64,000 nt of DNA, taken from contig CM055100.1 in assembly GCA_029204225.1 (NCBI GenBank), positions 15,856,600 through 15,920,599 on the forward strand. The letters run 5' to 3'. The number at the start of each line of letters is the position of its first letter. The first letter of the stretch is position 1. The translations under genes and the position numbers were made by a program. This document shows, piece after piece, positions 47,601-57,578 of the stretch. This DNA comes from Diphasiastrum complanatum. Taxonomy: Eukaryota > Streptophyta > Lycopodiopsida > Lycopodiales > Lycopodiaceae. The notes beneath the pieces were generated by a model. The model saw only the letters and a list, made by a program, of their open reading frames with translations. It did not search any database and was not told the origin of the DNA.

Positions 47601-50600
47601 TACTATTGTTTTGTGGACTTCAGGAAAGCCTTTGATTCTGTTCCTCGTTCATTGCTCATTCAGAGACTCGAGACCTTGGCTTCTCTACTGACATCATTCT
47701 TGTTGTGATGGCACTTTATGAGCGCGTCCTAGGATGTTTCCGGCATAGCAGTGGCATATCTGATCATATTTGAAGCACTATTGGGGTGAAGCAGGGTTGC
47801 TCCCTCTCACCGATCCTCTTTGGCTTGTACATTGATGAGTTGGAGCGAGTCATTACACAGTGTGGTGGTACCGGTTGCAGGCTCGGGGACATCTTGATTG
47901 CTATCCTTCTTTATGCCGATGACGTGGTATTGGTCTCACCGACCAAAGAGGGTCTACAGCGACAATTGTTTTGCTTACATGCATTTTGCACCAAATGGGG
48001 CATAGGGGTGAACATTGGGAAGACAAGGGTTATGGTCTTCAACACTTCTCAAGCATTCATGCAGCGACAGGAGTTTACTTTTGATGGACAAGTTCTAGAG
48101 GTGGTCCCTTCTTATACATACCTGGGGGATCCTTTCCTCGGGTCCTACTTTTAGTATGAGACAGGCCGCTACCACTCGACTAGGGAAGGGGCATGCCTCC
48201 CTTGTTCAACTAGAGCGATTCTGTTTTCGGAAGTCCATCCAGGATGCTCGCAGTAAGTGCCGCCTCTTTGATACCCTTGTCAGCCCCACTACTCTATATG
48301 CGGCAGAGGCATGGTGCACAGGCCTCCCCTCTTCACATTGGGCCAGCCTTTCACGATTACAGACCACCATGCTAGCTCGGTTGATTCGAGCGAAGCCTTC
48401 TGTCCCACATGAGATTCTTTTGGCTGAATTTGCAGTTCCACCTATACAGATTGAGGCAGCTCTTCATCTCATTACCTATATTCAGAGGATACAAGCACTG
48501 CCAGAGATAGACAGACGATACATACAGATTGCACTATCATCCTCATAGGGCCTTTATGATCAGGGCTATAGACTATCATGGTTCTCCCAAGCATCTCACC
48601 TCCTACTTGAGTCATTTGGTATCTCCATCATTGCGCTTCCCTCGGGTAGCCATTAGTATATCAGACGATTTCTCTATCGAGCATACCTAGAGCGGACTTG
48701 GAGCAGCCAGTTAGGAGTTAAGCCAGATTTCTACCGGATCTACTTTTTGGAGCTAGATGTATCAGGGACCCCAGTCATGCCACGCTACTTGGATTCAGGG
48801 CTATCATATTGCCTCAGATTCACACTGGAACAGTTCAGGGTGTCTTCTCACCAGCTAGCTATTGAGACGGGGAGGTTCCATGGTATTCCCAAAGTGGAGC
48901 GAATTTGCCAGTTGTGCTCCCTCGATGAGGTGGAGTCTAAGGAGCATTTTATCTTCAGATGCCCGGTATATTATGAGATCAGAGGGAGATATCACTGCTT
49001 GTTTCGAGACATACCTACCACTCTACGTTCTCTCATAGCCTATGAGGACCCACGCTGGCCCGGTTTCCAAACTCATTATTCCACTACAGACCATATCTTC
49101 ACTTTTCAAGCTATCATTGAGGAAGCCAGACATAGGAGACAGAGGGTTTATTGTTATGCTCCCACATGTTTCATATTGCATATATCATCACATTTATTTC
49201 AGTTCATAGTATTTAGATATGTTATTTCTGTTACTGTTTCGGAGACGTTTCATACGCTCCCACTGGTACCACATACTTGACATGTACATTTTTACTAGTC
49301 TTATATGCCTTTTGGCATGGAAAAGACATTAATAAAGCTCTCAAATTCCCAAAGCAAGTTTCATGTACAAAGCCAGATGAACACTTACAAAGGAAGAAAG
49401 GCCATGCTGCAAGACCACAGACGATGATACATAAGGTGGGTCACTCCTACGAAGTGCATGAAAACAATCCACCTACATACACATAAGCAATGCCATTAAA
49501 AAAGCGTATAGTTCCTGGCTTCTATAAATACAGGAAAATTTTATGAACTTGCTTAAAAAAGGTAGCAAGGGGCAATTGCCCAAAACAATAGATAGATAGA
49601 AAGGACAACTTTAGAGGATACCAACATTCAGAAATCGGGTGGCAAAGTACTTAGACCGACTTACCAAGGTTTCTATGTAGAATTCAGGAACATAACTGAA
49701 AACTCTATCGCTTTTGCTAAGCTCCAATAATAACTGTACAACCCACATACATGTTGCATACATTCCTCTCTGTTTCCATCGAGAAAGTAGACAAACTCGA
49801 TACCTGCAAAGCAGCTCAACAACAACGAAATATTGGCAGGTGGATGGAAAGAATTTGAATACAAACTCATACACTGACTGCTCTATGCCCTGCACAGCCA
49901 CTAGACTGAATACATGAAGGCTAGCAAATGGAAAAACCATAAAGGGCAATTTCCTCATCCATAACAGAAAGTGAGACACTACACGATCAGTGAAAAAAAA
50001 CATGAAATATCTCTCTTACGTAATCATTACATAAAGTACACCTTGTCTATTGAACAGGTTCATCATCCCACTATTAGAATCCACCATGAAGACCTACTTA
50101 AAAGACAGTCTAAAAGTTCAAAGCTCATATGTACTGTTGGCCAACCGTACAGCATTCACTAAACTGACAAAAGAATTTCTCAAGTAAATGTTAGCACTTC
50201 AGGACAAATCTTTTTCTCTTCATAAGCCAAAACTGGCACCTAGAAAAGAGATAGAGAGACTTTAATTTAATGACAAAGCAAATCAATGTCTACTCTGAAC
50301 TACTCGATGCTAGACTTCCGGAGAATTTTGTACTCCTGTGGTGCCCTAATTCGCTCCATCCTTCCCCTTGAAAAAGAGCCCGTTTATTTCAAATTGCCAT
50401 GGCCACTCGGCAGGACCCTTTCCTGATCTACACTTAACTCCCCAGGTCAATAATGGTGCATTTAAGAATTGGGGTCCAGATGACATCAATAAATGATGGG
50501 TCCTCAAGAGCCTTGTTGAGACGGCGGGGGGGGGGGGGGCGCAAGAAGCTAATAAGACAAGCACATCCAAGACCTTGCTGAGAATTTTCCTAAACTTTGA

Positions 50601-53600
50601 GAAAGACTTTCTGCATCATTAGTAGAGATTTTTAAAAGATGAAGATTTTGAGAGGTGAAGCCACATGTCAAAAGAGGACAGAGGATGCCACCAAAATGAC
50701 ATGTGAAAGATGGTGTAAGATGTCATGGGGAGAATGTTCACTTTAGAGAGAAGTGCGACATCAGTCAGAGGAAAACAATGTAGTTGTCATCAATACTAAA
50801 GGGAACAGTTGCAAACATGTCCAGAAAGGAAGTTGTCTCACTATAATGAAGGACAATCACATGCTCTATGGCTTGGACTACAACACAGCACAAAAACCAT
50901 CATTGAAAGGTCAATCTTGTCTTGATATCGCTCTTGAAAGTGCAAGACCAGAGGTGGAATCTCGTACAGTGGTATCAGCTTTGAAGTATACAAAACCTTT
51001 AACAAAACTTTGAGATTAAATTCACAACTAAAGAAACCTCAAACTGAACATTTTGAAGGAAACCTCAATAATTAGCAGGTCCTAAATCATGCCGTTCTAA
51101 GTGTGAGTAAGCACAGAATACACAGTAAATAACATCTGAAGGAAGCAGTTTGGTAGAGACAATTGTTGTATGTCAATCTACCACAATATATATCCGACAA
51201 TTCTGTTTTGTGATAACATAAGTCTTACAACAAGCATCTTCCTGTTGAGCCTTTCTTATCTCAGACAGCAAGTCATTTTCAATGACTAAAAATGACATAT
51301 GATACACTACACAAGATAGTACATCTGCCCTAAAATTTTCAGCACCTTTTTTGTACCGAATCTCTGTTAGGAATTCCTACATAAGCTCAGACCATATGGC
51401 TTGCTGGCTTCCAAGGTCTAGTTGCTTACAAAAGCATCTCAAAGTACCAGGATCAATGAATACCTCAAATTCTGATCCATATAGATAATGCCTCCATGCC
51501 TTTAATGCATGAACTATGGCATACAACTCACTTTCCATGAGTTGGATAATTATGTTGTGTTAAGGTGAGCTTCTTGCTCTCGAAGGCTACAGGCATTCCC
51601 TCATGCATCAGCACTGCTCCCAAAGCAATGTCACTCACATCCATATCTAGGACGTAGGGCTTTTGAGGGTCTACAATCTTAAGAGTGATGCACACAGTGA
51701 TAGCTTGCTTTAATTGATCAAAGCTTGCTCGCTACAATTCAATCCACTCCCCAAGCTTGTTCTTTTGAGTTAAATCCGTCAAAGGTGCTGCAATCTAGGA
51801 GTACTTTTAACATATTTTCTATAAAATACCACCAATCCAAGAAAAGAACGGAGTGTTGTCAAATCAGCTGGCACATGCCATGCAACGATCTCAACAACTT
51901 TCTGCGATTTACCATCAAAAACTGGCAGCTCAAACCTACGTCTATATGCTTTTCAATTCTGTGCAAGACTTTTCTTACATCTTCCAAGACACATGTAAAT
52001 TCAAAAAACAAGCTTGGATCGGGTCCTCTGCCAGTCCAACCCTGCTGACCCTATTGCTTCCTGAATGCCTATGTCCATCAAATTTTGCAGCACATCATCA
52101 CTACTAAGATATGTGAGCTGCTGACATGTGTTCTGGAACGTTTTTGTAGTGGATCGCAATCTGCTGCAACACTGCACTATCCATAAGATTCAGGAACATA
52201 CAAGCTGATCTATAGCAAGTTTCGCTCTCTCTTTTTTCTATTACCCTATAAAAATTTCAAGGAAAAGCATAAAAAATTTAAGAAATTAAAAAAATAAAAA
52301 TAAAAAGAAAAAAATGTGTTCCGGAAAACCCTAACTCTAAATTCCAGAACGCATATTGCATCTATGCTCTATTCTATGAAGTCTAGACAACTTTCAAGTT
52401 TATGGTTTTATTCATCAATTTAGTCAATTTTTTTTTTAATGTAAATGATGCTTATCGTGTTGTTGTAATACAGATTTTTCGGGTTACTTTATTGTTTTGT
52501 TCACTTTTACTTGTTCAGAGACATTCTGGTCAAGGCTATCATTTTTCGGTCTATGCTTGTCACCCATGAGACAATCTTCTATATAAAAAGACATTTCCAT
52601 TCCTTTCCATCTGAGAAATATAGAAGAACATAGCCCAATTATTTCTAGAACAGCTTCAATTGATCACGATTGCACAATTTATGAAAAAGGAGCTGCACAA
52701 GGACAGCTGCAAAAAACCACCTTCAATGAACATCTTTCTACAGTTGAAAAAAAATGAATTTGGCTGTAGTGCATTGTTCATCTACGTGCAAGCTAACAAC
52801 AGATAATGTTCATTCTTTGGTGCGATGAGTTGGTCAACCTAATAGTTATGGACTTGGCTCATTACATTCGCCGCGTCCATTTACATTTACTTTACTTTAT
52901 GCATAAGCAGGCCTTGGGCCCTTTTTATTCATTAGTGACACTTAGACTATATGGTTGGCCTTTGGCCTTATTATTCATTATTAGGCCATTTGGATATATG
53001 ACTGGAGAGTGGGGGCCTTCTTGGAGGGCGCACCATTATCCTTCCCAGTTGGGCCCTAGCCACCGGAAGCTTCCTTTTAGGGCTTCCTCTTGGCTATAAG
53101 CTGATGATATTGATCTCTCTCTTTAGTCTCCTTAATCTCTCTCTTTCCTGCTTTCTAGGGCTAAGTCTTGCTTATGTGCTGCTTTCATAGCTTAAGTCTT
53201 GCTTATGTGATGCTTTCATAGCTTAGCTCTAGATCAGCTGTGGCTCCATTCGTAACTTAATGAACAAGCTGCTTGAAAGGATGTATGTCACAATGCACTT
53301 TGCAACCATAAACAAAAGAGATGTCAGTGGGAAACCATTCCACACAAACTAGTACAAAAGCCAGTGTTTTCAATCACTGATCTGATGCTTCATTTTTCCA
53401 AAAAGTTGTTCAAACAAGGCCCAGTCTTTCTATCATAACATAACAGGTATACTCCTTACAAAATTGAGGGAAACGAAGAAAGCTCAGCAAAATATGGCAC
53501 ACATCATGACCATCCAAAGTTAAATTACTTCTACTTACCATGTGCACTGGCGTACGCAATCAATCAAATCATCTCTGTACACAGCTCTGGCTTCCTTCAA

Positions 53601-56600
53601 TTGCTTCAAATGGTCACTAGATCCCTTCTCACTGCGTATCTGCCGGTCAGTATCATCCAACTGAGCAATTGATTGAATTTGATGTTGCATGTAATAAGAA
53701 GCCTGTCATGACATTATTCAACTCAGTAAGTTTCCAAGGAGATTGAGATTCACAAACTCATGATCATTTGCTGCCCAGCTGCTTTTTCTTGCACCTCAAA
53801 CTAATGTAAAAACAAATCCTCAATAACCTCACAAGGCAAAGCATGCTATTCCCCACAGCCAGCATAATCTAAGATCTTCCACTTACTGGAAATGTTTCAG
53901 ATCCAAATCCTAACAATTCTACTAACACCTGAACTTAAGCATTACGACCTCAAACTTAAGATATCTATTTGTGAAATTATAATATATCAAATTTCACAAA
54001 TTTAAATAGGGAAGTCAGTGATGTCATAAGGTAAACCTTAGAAACAACAAGAACCTTACGCACATGACATCGAGTAAGCGATGGTAGTTTTGATTAATAA
54101 AATATCAGATTAAGACAAAGGCATATTAGCTCTTTATTACACTCTGCTGATATATTAACGTGTTATGCAGTAACACAAAATGAACTATTGTTTGTTTTTT
54201 CTTGTGTAAGAATCAAATCTTGTTGAGGAAGTAATCATTGCCTATAATAAATGATAAACCTGTTCCTATCACTAAAACAAATTATCTTCTATAGAAATTT
54301 GACAACAGCAGAAAGCTTCCATCAACCATAAAAATGTTGGACATTCTGCCTGTGCTTCAACAAAGTGAAAGCCGACTACTCATGAGTTTATTGACTAAAA
54401 ATTGACACAAACAAGCTAACAATCTTTCTTGCTGTAGGATAGATCCATGAACAAGGAAAGGTTGCTTGCTTGGCTATTATCAAAGACATAGCAGACATCA
54501 CCTAGTCTCAATTCAAAAAAATCACTTCTACTGAACTCTTCATGAGCCACTTTGATGAATTGTCATCATCATGAATCCAAATTCCAACCATGAATTACAG
54601 CCCCTGTAAGTCTCAAAGCTCAGATAAGAAATATTAGACTAGGTCACCCAATTGGACCATATGTATATGGGAAGTCATGGCTTATATACCTGCTTGAAGT
54701 TTTGCGCAAGTCCAAGGTGGTAGAAGAGCAACATTGATTCTAGAAGTTCTTCCTCCTTTATTGCATCTGAAAGCTCCTTGACAGGCCTCACAGCAGCTCT
54801 TTCAACAAGTCTAACTAAAGGGCGAAAACTAGATTCTTCTCTTCCACTGGAGCTAGGTTTCTCATCTACCACAGATTCAAAGTTCCTTTCATTGCAATCT
54901 GCACTAATAGAACTACTTCGTTCACCTGCAACATTGGCTGAGCTACTGACACTCTTCTCTGGAGCTCTGACAACAGCTTTACTGCTTGTCATTGGACCAT
55001 TTGCGACCTCCAAACAACAACATGGCTTATTCTTCCCGTGGTGCGAAAACCTGACTTCTTCATTGTCTGCACTGCTTTCCATCCACTCAACTTCTTCAAA
55101 ATCTCCAGGTTCAAGAGCTAGGGTTTTTGAAAGATAGCTAGGAGTTCCACCAAGTCGTGCAAAGTCGTACAAATTTTCCTCCACTCTCAAAAAAAGCTGC
55201 ACAGGGAAACGCTGTTTTCCTCCCCTGTGAAGGAATGGCATATACTCATCATGCTGTTGATGTCTTGCATCCATGACTCTGTCCAAACCTTCTGATAAAA
55301 AATGTAGGAGTACTGTATATACAGAGACAAGAACCGAGTTATCTGAAAGACCAGGAGGTGGAATATTCCTATTTGCACCACGATTCTTACGAAGCAGATT
55401 ATGCAAAAATTTCCCAAATACCCATCCAGGTGTTTCCGATAATGGCCCACTGAATTTAACGCCTAAGACATCAGTTGGTGATGGTGGAATAAAGTTCAGC
55501 AAACAACAACACAGCTCACATTGCAGCTCTTCAACCTGGACAAGTGACAATGGTAAAGATCACTGCTATGCAACAGTGCAACTACTTCATAATTAGCTTC
55601 ACGAAAGTGAAAAAATGCACGTTTTTTATTATGATAACAATGCACAAATTACCGACATTTGCATTCTGCAAAACAAGCCTGTTGCTTGCTATAATTGACC
55701 CAGACAAATTTTATTTTAAAAAAGTGAATTGGTAAGAAGTCACAAATAACTGTACTCAGATCTCAAACTAACACTTGTCCTTTTAACCGAATGAAGCAAT
55801 CATTAGCCCCCACCACACAGTTCCATTTAACAGTGCATGTCAACAAAAGATACGTTGCATTTTTCTATAAGCTATAATGGATACTCTGATGCCATGAACA
55901 TGAATTTAACAAGTATTAACTCTTAACAATTACCTAAGATTAGTTGGAAATGAAATAACAGGTTGACTATCAATCTTCAATAGATAAACATGCACCATTC
56001 TATAAGTGACCAATAATCTTCAGTGGTCAGCGGCACATCCAACTAAAAATGCAAAACTTTAAGGCCTGAGGTAAACACCTTGCTAATAGCTCGAGATATT
56101 GCTGTAGCTGTCTGCCGCATTATGCTTTCAGAGCAAAGATCCTCGCGAGAACCTGGCCACCATACAATTGGTATCAAAGCTTCCAAATCAAATTTATTTG
56201 GGTTCTTCCTTGTAAGCAATCCTTCTAAACAAGATTCGAATTCCTCAGATATCCACCACTGAAGCATGAACTCATTGCGTTGAATCAGATGACAGGCTAG
56301 GGCCAAAAATGGATATGCCCCACCAAACGGACAATTGGCTAGTGCGAATAATGAAGTTCTGCAGCTATAAGCCAGTGCTGCCATGACATCCCCAGTGCAA
56401 CTCTGAACCGCTGTACTAGGCAAATATTGAACCAAGAGATCCCATGCCCGATCTAGACTTGGCCCATCATGAGGGGCTTCAGATCTGTGTATGTCGATTA
56501 GAAATGGAACCAAGTTCCCCCGTATTACGTACTGAGTAGTGAGCAAACGAGTAAGCGGATTGCAGATCACTTTCCCAACAAGGCTGAACTGCTCTTCTGT

Positions 56601-57578
56601 GAGAGGCGTGAACCTCCTTAATCTTTCAGCAGGGGCCAATACCGCGGCAACCTCTGGACTACCGAGTTGCACAAGCCTCTGCAGACATCCAAAAAGATAC
56701 TTAGCTTTCAAAGTGCTTGGTATTTGTTTTTCCTCATTATGAAAACAATCCAGAGGGGGTTTCTGGATTGGTAAAAATCCTGCAACGGGGTACTTGAAAG
56801 GTGTCTTTCCAAAGTTAAGCTCACAACGTTCACCGTGAGATAACGAAATAGCAGGGAAATAGCCCTGATTTGCGTCCAGCTTTCTTACTCCTTCAAAGGC
56901 TACACCAAGAGAGATGCCATTTCTGTGAAATGAAATCTGACCAATCTCAAGGTCGATGCAGCAACCAATTACATCTCCCGGAATCCACGGCTGACCGTAG
57001 TGCTCATTAGAAACACTCCACTTACGAACTCTCCTTCCATCATATGCATAAGAATCACTAGCATCTCCTACACCCTCTCCTTCTGTGAAAGGGCATGAAA
57101 TGGTTGCCCATCCTAATTGTTGGATGCCAGCAGTTCCAAGTGTGGCTTCATACATCCATTTCCCCTTCCAAACGTAAGAATTCGCTCGTGCACTGCTGAA
57201 TGTTGTTTGACTTTCCAACACAAGAGCGTCTCTTGAAAAGCGAATGCTGCCTGACGCGCTTTCCGTGTCCATGGTGACAGTCTGAGAACCGGATAAATCG
57301 TTGATAAAAACTCCATCGTAGTCACTTGAACAACTGTCAATTGCACTACCGATGCTACTCAACCTATTGCGAAAATGCACCTCGAGGTTACGTTGACTGA
57401 TTGTGATCCCGTCTGTAAGAGGCAGATCTGATTCAGAAATGGAGAGGTCAATGACATGATGTAAAGTGCGTTCCAGTGCTTTTCTATTGCCTTCTTCAAC
57501 CATACATGTAGCAGTGGTTACAAGAGAATCTTTGCTTTCCGCTGATGCTAGCAAGATTGCCAGCCCTGATGATCCCAT
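38338..57578 (-). CDS. RKP: E3 ubiquitin ligase RKP (related to KPC1), SPRY-RING, 11 coding exons
   Basis: Exons on the minus strand: 57578-56079, 55535-54690, 53702-53539, 49803-49665, 49472-49389, 40723-40439, 39944-39804, 39608-39405, 39279-39007, 38882-38732 and 38633-38338. All have GT/AG borders and lengths that keep one frame, giving about 1360 residues; plant RKP is near 1280. Domains: SPRY at about 115-258, a helical middle, and a C3HC4 RING at 1280-1317 (C1280, C1283, C1295, H1297, C1300, C1303, C1314, C1317). RKP/KPC1 is the RING subunit that ubiquitinates CDK inhibitors of the KRP/p27 type and acts in cell-cycle control. Introns 3 and 5 (3.7 and 8.7 kb) are full of transposons, yet no exon is damaged, so it is probably expressed. 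The start ATG at 57578 is the first in frame after a stop; a short 5' coding exon cannot be excluded. The acceptor of exon 9 is the least certain border. Confidence 0.93.
38732..38882 (-). CDS. RKP: RKP exon 10
   Basis: PGAFKGDPSLARLPELKAFL and an alanine/glutamate-rich helix (EAANKKAAEEELQASLAE), probably coiled. Acceptor GATGGCAG, donor GTAAGC, phase 1. Confidence 0.9.
39007..39279 (-). CDS. RKP: RKP exon 9
   Basis: 91 codons: EIDGVSAGNVDFQATDCISM ... LLEKINRATILAPIVGIVLN ... TTNFQYLLDYDW, donor GTACAT. The in-frame acceptor is ATTGAG at 39280; the more typical TTTTAG at 39300 would break the frame, so the left border needs transcript proof. Confidence 0.82.
39405..39608 (-). CDS. RKP: RKP exon 8
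   Basis: 68 codons: VPELQQKKCMIMFELSCNLE through LFERQ. Acceptor CTGATAG, donor GTTATC. The Cys-rich helical stretch matches the plant family. Confidence 0.88.
39804..39944 (-). CDS. RKP: RKP exon 7
   Basis: 47 codons: QLLREKCMQDEKLFASFLNR, LFNTLNWTVSEFSVSIKEMQ, EPSDHQQ. Acceptor TTGGCAG, donor GTGTTT. Confidence 0.9.
40439..40723 (-). CDS. RKP: RKP exon 6
   Basis: 95 codons: VTFLVLHFNDHRIANPEIRD, ILLQSISVLVQYKEHVVAFE, LLEAFDNRFWIPVSNILLRL. Acceptor ACTGTGCAG, donor GTACAT. It follows the 8.7-kb intron 5. Confidence 0.92.
41100..42020 (+). pseudogene. LINE 3' fragment in RKP intron 5
   Basis: 41251-41568 encodes the C-terminal tail of the same LINE family as the copy ending at 49340: EQFHFSSHQLYIDMGRFQSI and EHFTFRCPIYCKIGGKYHCL parallel EQFRVSSHQLAIETGRFHGI and EHFIFRCPVYYEIRGRYHCL. 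The first Cys pair of the zinc knuckle has been lost. The copy ends around 'AAAAAGACATTACTAGAG' (about 41995-42015), the family's 3' end. It lies antisense to the host gene. Confidence 0.8.
42140..42205 (+). repeat. LINE 3' terminus only
   Basis: 'GGTCTTATATGCCTTAGG..GGAAAAGACGTTAATGAAT' matches the 3' end of the full LINE (about 49298-49335). Here it is followed by a (CT)n tract, so it is a very short, 5'-truncated copy. Confidence 0.6.
42202..42228. repeat. (CT)n microsatellite at a LINE tail
   Basis: A CT run of about 27 bp directly after the LINE 3' end ...TTAATGAAT; it may have grown from the LINE tail. Confidence 0.9.
42271..43300 (+). pseudogene. Internally deleted LINE (ORF1 joined to RT)
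   Basis: It starts with an ORF1 N-terminus (MDYSSTKAFETFLAGELKIL, a helical segment), reaches VRVRGIPDTQT near 42610-42640, then jumps at about 42641 into RT: IGVKQG, CSLSPTLFGLYIDELESVIK, ILIAILLYADDVALVSPTRD (YADD intact), ADYTYLGVLFSG and the post-RT region LGKGHASLVQLERFCFRS. Endonuclease and half of RT are missing. Compared with the longer copy, about 2.4 kb (equivalent to 45425-47780) is deleted. It ends near 43290 without the zinc-knuckle tail. Confidence 0.85.
43502..44105 (+). mobile_element. TRIM element (terminal-repeat retrotransposon in miniature)
   Basis: Two direct repeats, 43502-43752 and 43855-44105, are 251 bp each with about seven substitutions and no gaps. The 5' LTR extends to 43770 and has ends TGTTGG...CCAACA (269 bp). 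The internal part is only 84 bp (43771-43854) and contains a perfect tRNA-iMet primer-binding site (43781-43792) and a purine-rich GAGTGGGGG tract before the second LTR. The second LTR lacks its last roughly 18 bp. No coding capacity, so it needed proteins from other elements. Confidence 0.9.
43781..43792 (+). promoter_or_regulatory. Primer-binding site of the TRIM
   Basis: TGGTATCAGAGC, the exact iMet-tRNA complement, 10 bases after the 5' LTR end. Confidence 0.9.
44106..44607 (-). other. Internal region of an antisense LTR element, non-coding
   Basis: This is sequence downstream (minus strand) of the primer-binding site at 44608-44619, without recognisable gag or pol. It may be the interior of a non-autonomous element or decayed DNA; the left border is lost near the TRIM. 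Confidence 0.35.
44608..44619 (-). promoter_or_regulatory. Primer-binding site of the antisense LTR element
   Basis: On the minus strand TGGTATAAGAGC, one base off the iMet site, one base after the LTR end. Confidence 0.7.
44621..45100 (-). repeat. 5' LTR of an antisense LTR retrotransposon
   Basis: Minus strand begins TGTTACGGCC (45100) and ends CTTTACA (44621), about 480 bp, followed by the primer-binding site. A TATATATTG box lies near 44830. It abuts LINE ORF1 sequence at 45101, so it interrupted that LINE. The partner LTR is not seen. Confidence 0.65.
45101..49340 (+). pseudogene. Near-full LINE with coiled-coil ORF1, endonuclease, RT and zinc-knuckle tail
   Basis: ORF1 (45101-45660) is helical (MQARILQLEKAMGDKQ, IKALEQKIEQQKEEALSWAS) followed by an RRM-like part (LNIRVRGIPDTHDA, VIRFTSLATRRDALR). 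ORF2 endonuclease begins near 45805 (RIGMWNCGGIHSSSFARDLV) and has ILLTGDFNARTSS near 46236 and a degraded SDH (LSDYSFLSFDI). RT: VLAAIKKMKSHKARDIEDLE, IIHPIHKNGDPVVPNNYRTI, YYCFVDFRKAFDSVPRSLLI (about 47620), KQGCSLSPILFGLYIDELE and ILIAILLYADDVVLVSP (about 47890-47940). Then LGKGHASLVQLERFCFRKS and a tail with CQLCSLDEVESKEHFIFRC (about 48907). Frameshifts at about 45660, 45900-46430, 47700 and 48150 inactivate it. 3' end near AAAGACATTAATAAAG. It lies antisense in RKP intron 5. Confidence 0.88.
49052..49150 (+). repeat. Duplicate RT segment at the LINE tail
   Basis: PGFQTHYSTTDHIFTFQAII, EEARHRRQRVYC repeats, in diverged form, the RT segment AGFWAHYSTTNHIFTLRALI, EEAKHRKERAYYC of the same element at about 47508-47610. 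It follows directly after the zinc-knuckle tail and is out of place there. Confidence 0.75.
49389..49472 (-). CDS. RKP: RKP exon 5 (84 nt, beside a LINE)
   Basis: 28 codons, VDCFHALRRSDPPYVSSSVV then LQHGLSSF, between acceptor TATGTAG and donor GTAAGT. The 3' end of a LINE lies about 50 bases past this donor. Confidence 0.9.
49665..49803 (-). CDS. RKP: RKP exon 4
   Basis: YRVCLLSRWKQRGMYATCMW and VVQLLLELSKSDRVFSYVPE, ending at TLEV-type border ETL before donor GTAAGT. Acceptor TTTGCAG. Confidence 0.92.
50526..50539. repeat. G14 homopolymer
   Basis: Fourteen consecutive G on the + strand; may fold as a quadruplex. Being in intron 3, the transcript would carry C14. Confidence 0.9.
51370..51990 (-). 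pseudogene. Ty3/gypsy RT thumb and RNase H relic in RKP intron 3
   Basis: Minus strand: FDGKSQKVVEIVAWHVPADL, TTLRSFLGLVVFYRKYVKST (about 51925-51815), a Leu/Lys stretch with stops, then ALINLKQAITVCITLKIVDP and QKPYVLDMDVSDIALGAVLM, HEGMPVAFESKKLTLTQHNY (51725-51545). This is the gypsy RT-RNase H connection and RNase H start, with DMDVSD in place of ETDASD. Several stops make it dead. Same sense as the host gene. Confidence 0.8.
53539..53702 (-). CDS. RKP: RKP exon 3
   Basis: ASYYMQHQIQSIAQLDDTDR ... VYRDDLIDCVRQCTW; acceptor ATGACAG, donor GTAAGT. It ends inside the Trp codon (phase 2), completed by exon 4. Confidence 0.9.
54690..55535 (-). CDS. RKP: RKP exon 2
   Basis: 282 codons starting VEELQCELCCCLLNF after acceptor TGTCCAG, ending NFKQ before donor GTATAT. 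LLRKNRGANRNIPPPGLSDN and SVYTVLLHFLSEGL are strongly family-like. The Ser-rich middle (about 55000-54840) is variable linker. Confidence 0.92.
56079..57578 (-). CDS. RKP: RKP exon 1 (SPRY domain)
   Basis: 500 codons from MGSSGLAILLASAESKDS to SRAISK, then donor GTGTTT. Contains the SPRY core (SGSIRFSRDALVLES, KGKWMYEATLGTAGIQQLGW, GDVIGCCIDLEIGQISFHRN, FPAISLSHGERCELNFG). The open frame extends 5' without an ATG to a stop at about 57696. Confidence 0.93.

Larger units (their letters stand above)
49804..53538. other. RKP intron 3 with transposon content
   Basis: A 3.7-kb intron. It contains a G-run at 50526-50539, a gypsy relic at about 51370-51990, AT-rich low-complexity DNA at 52250-52320 and no host exon that I can see. 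A + strand ORF at 52806-53099 has no recognisable content. Confidence 0.6.

Noticed and set aside
52806-53099. 97-codon + strand ORF in RKP intron 3
   Set aside because: No motif, no splice context, and it lies inside a transposon-rich intron.
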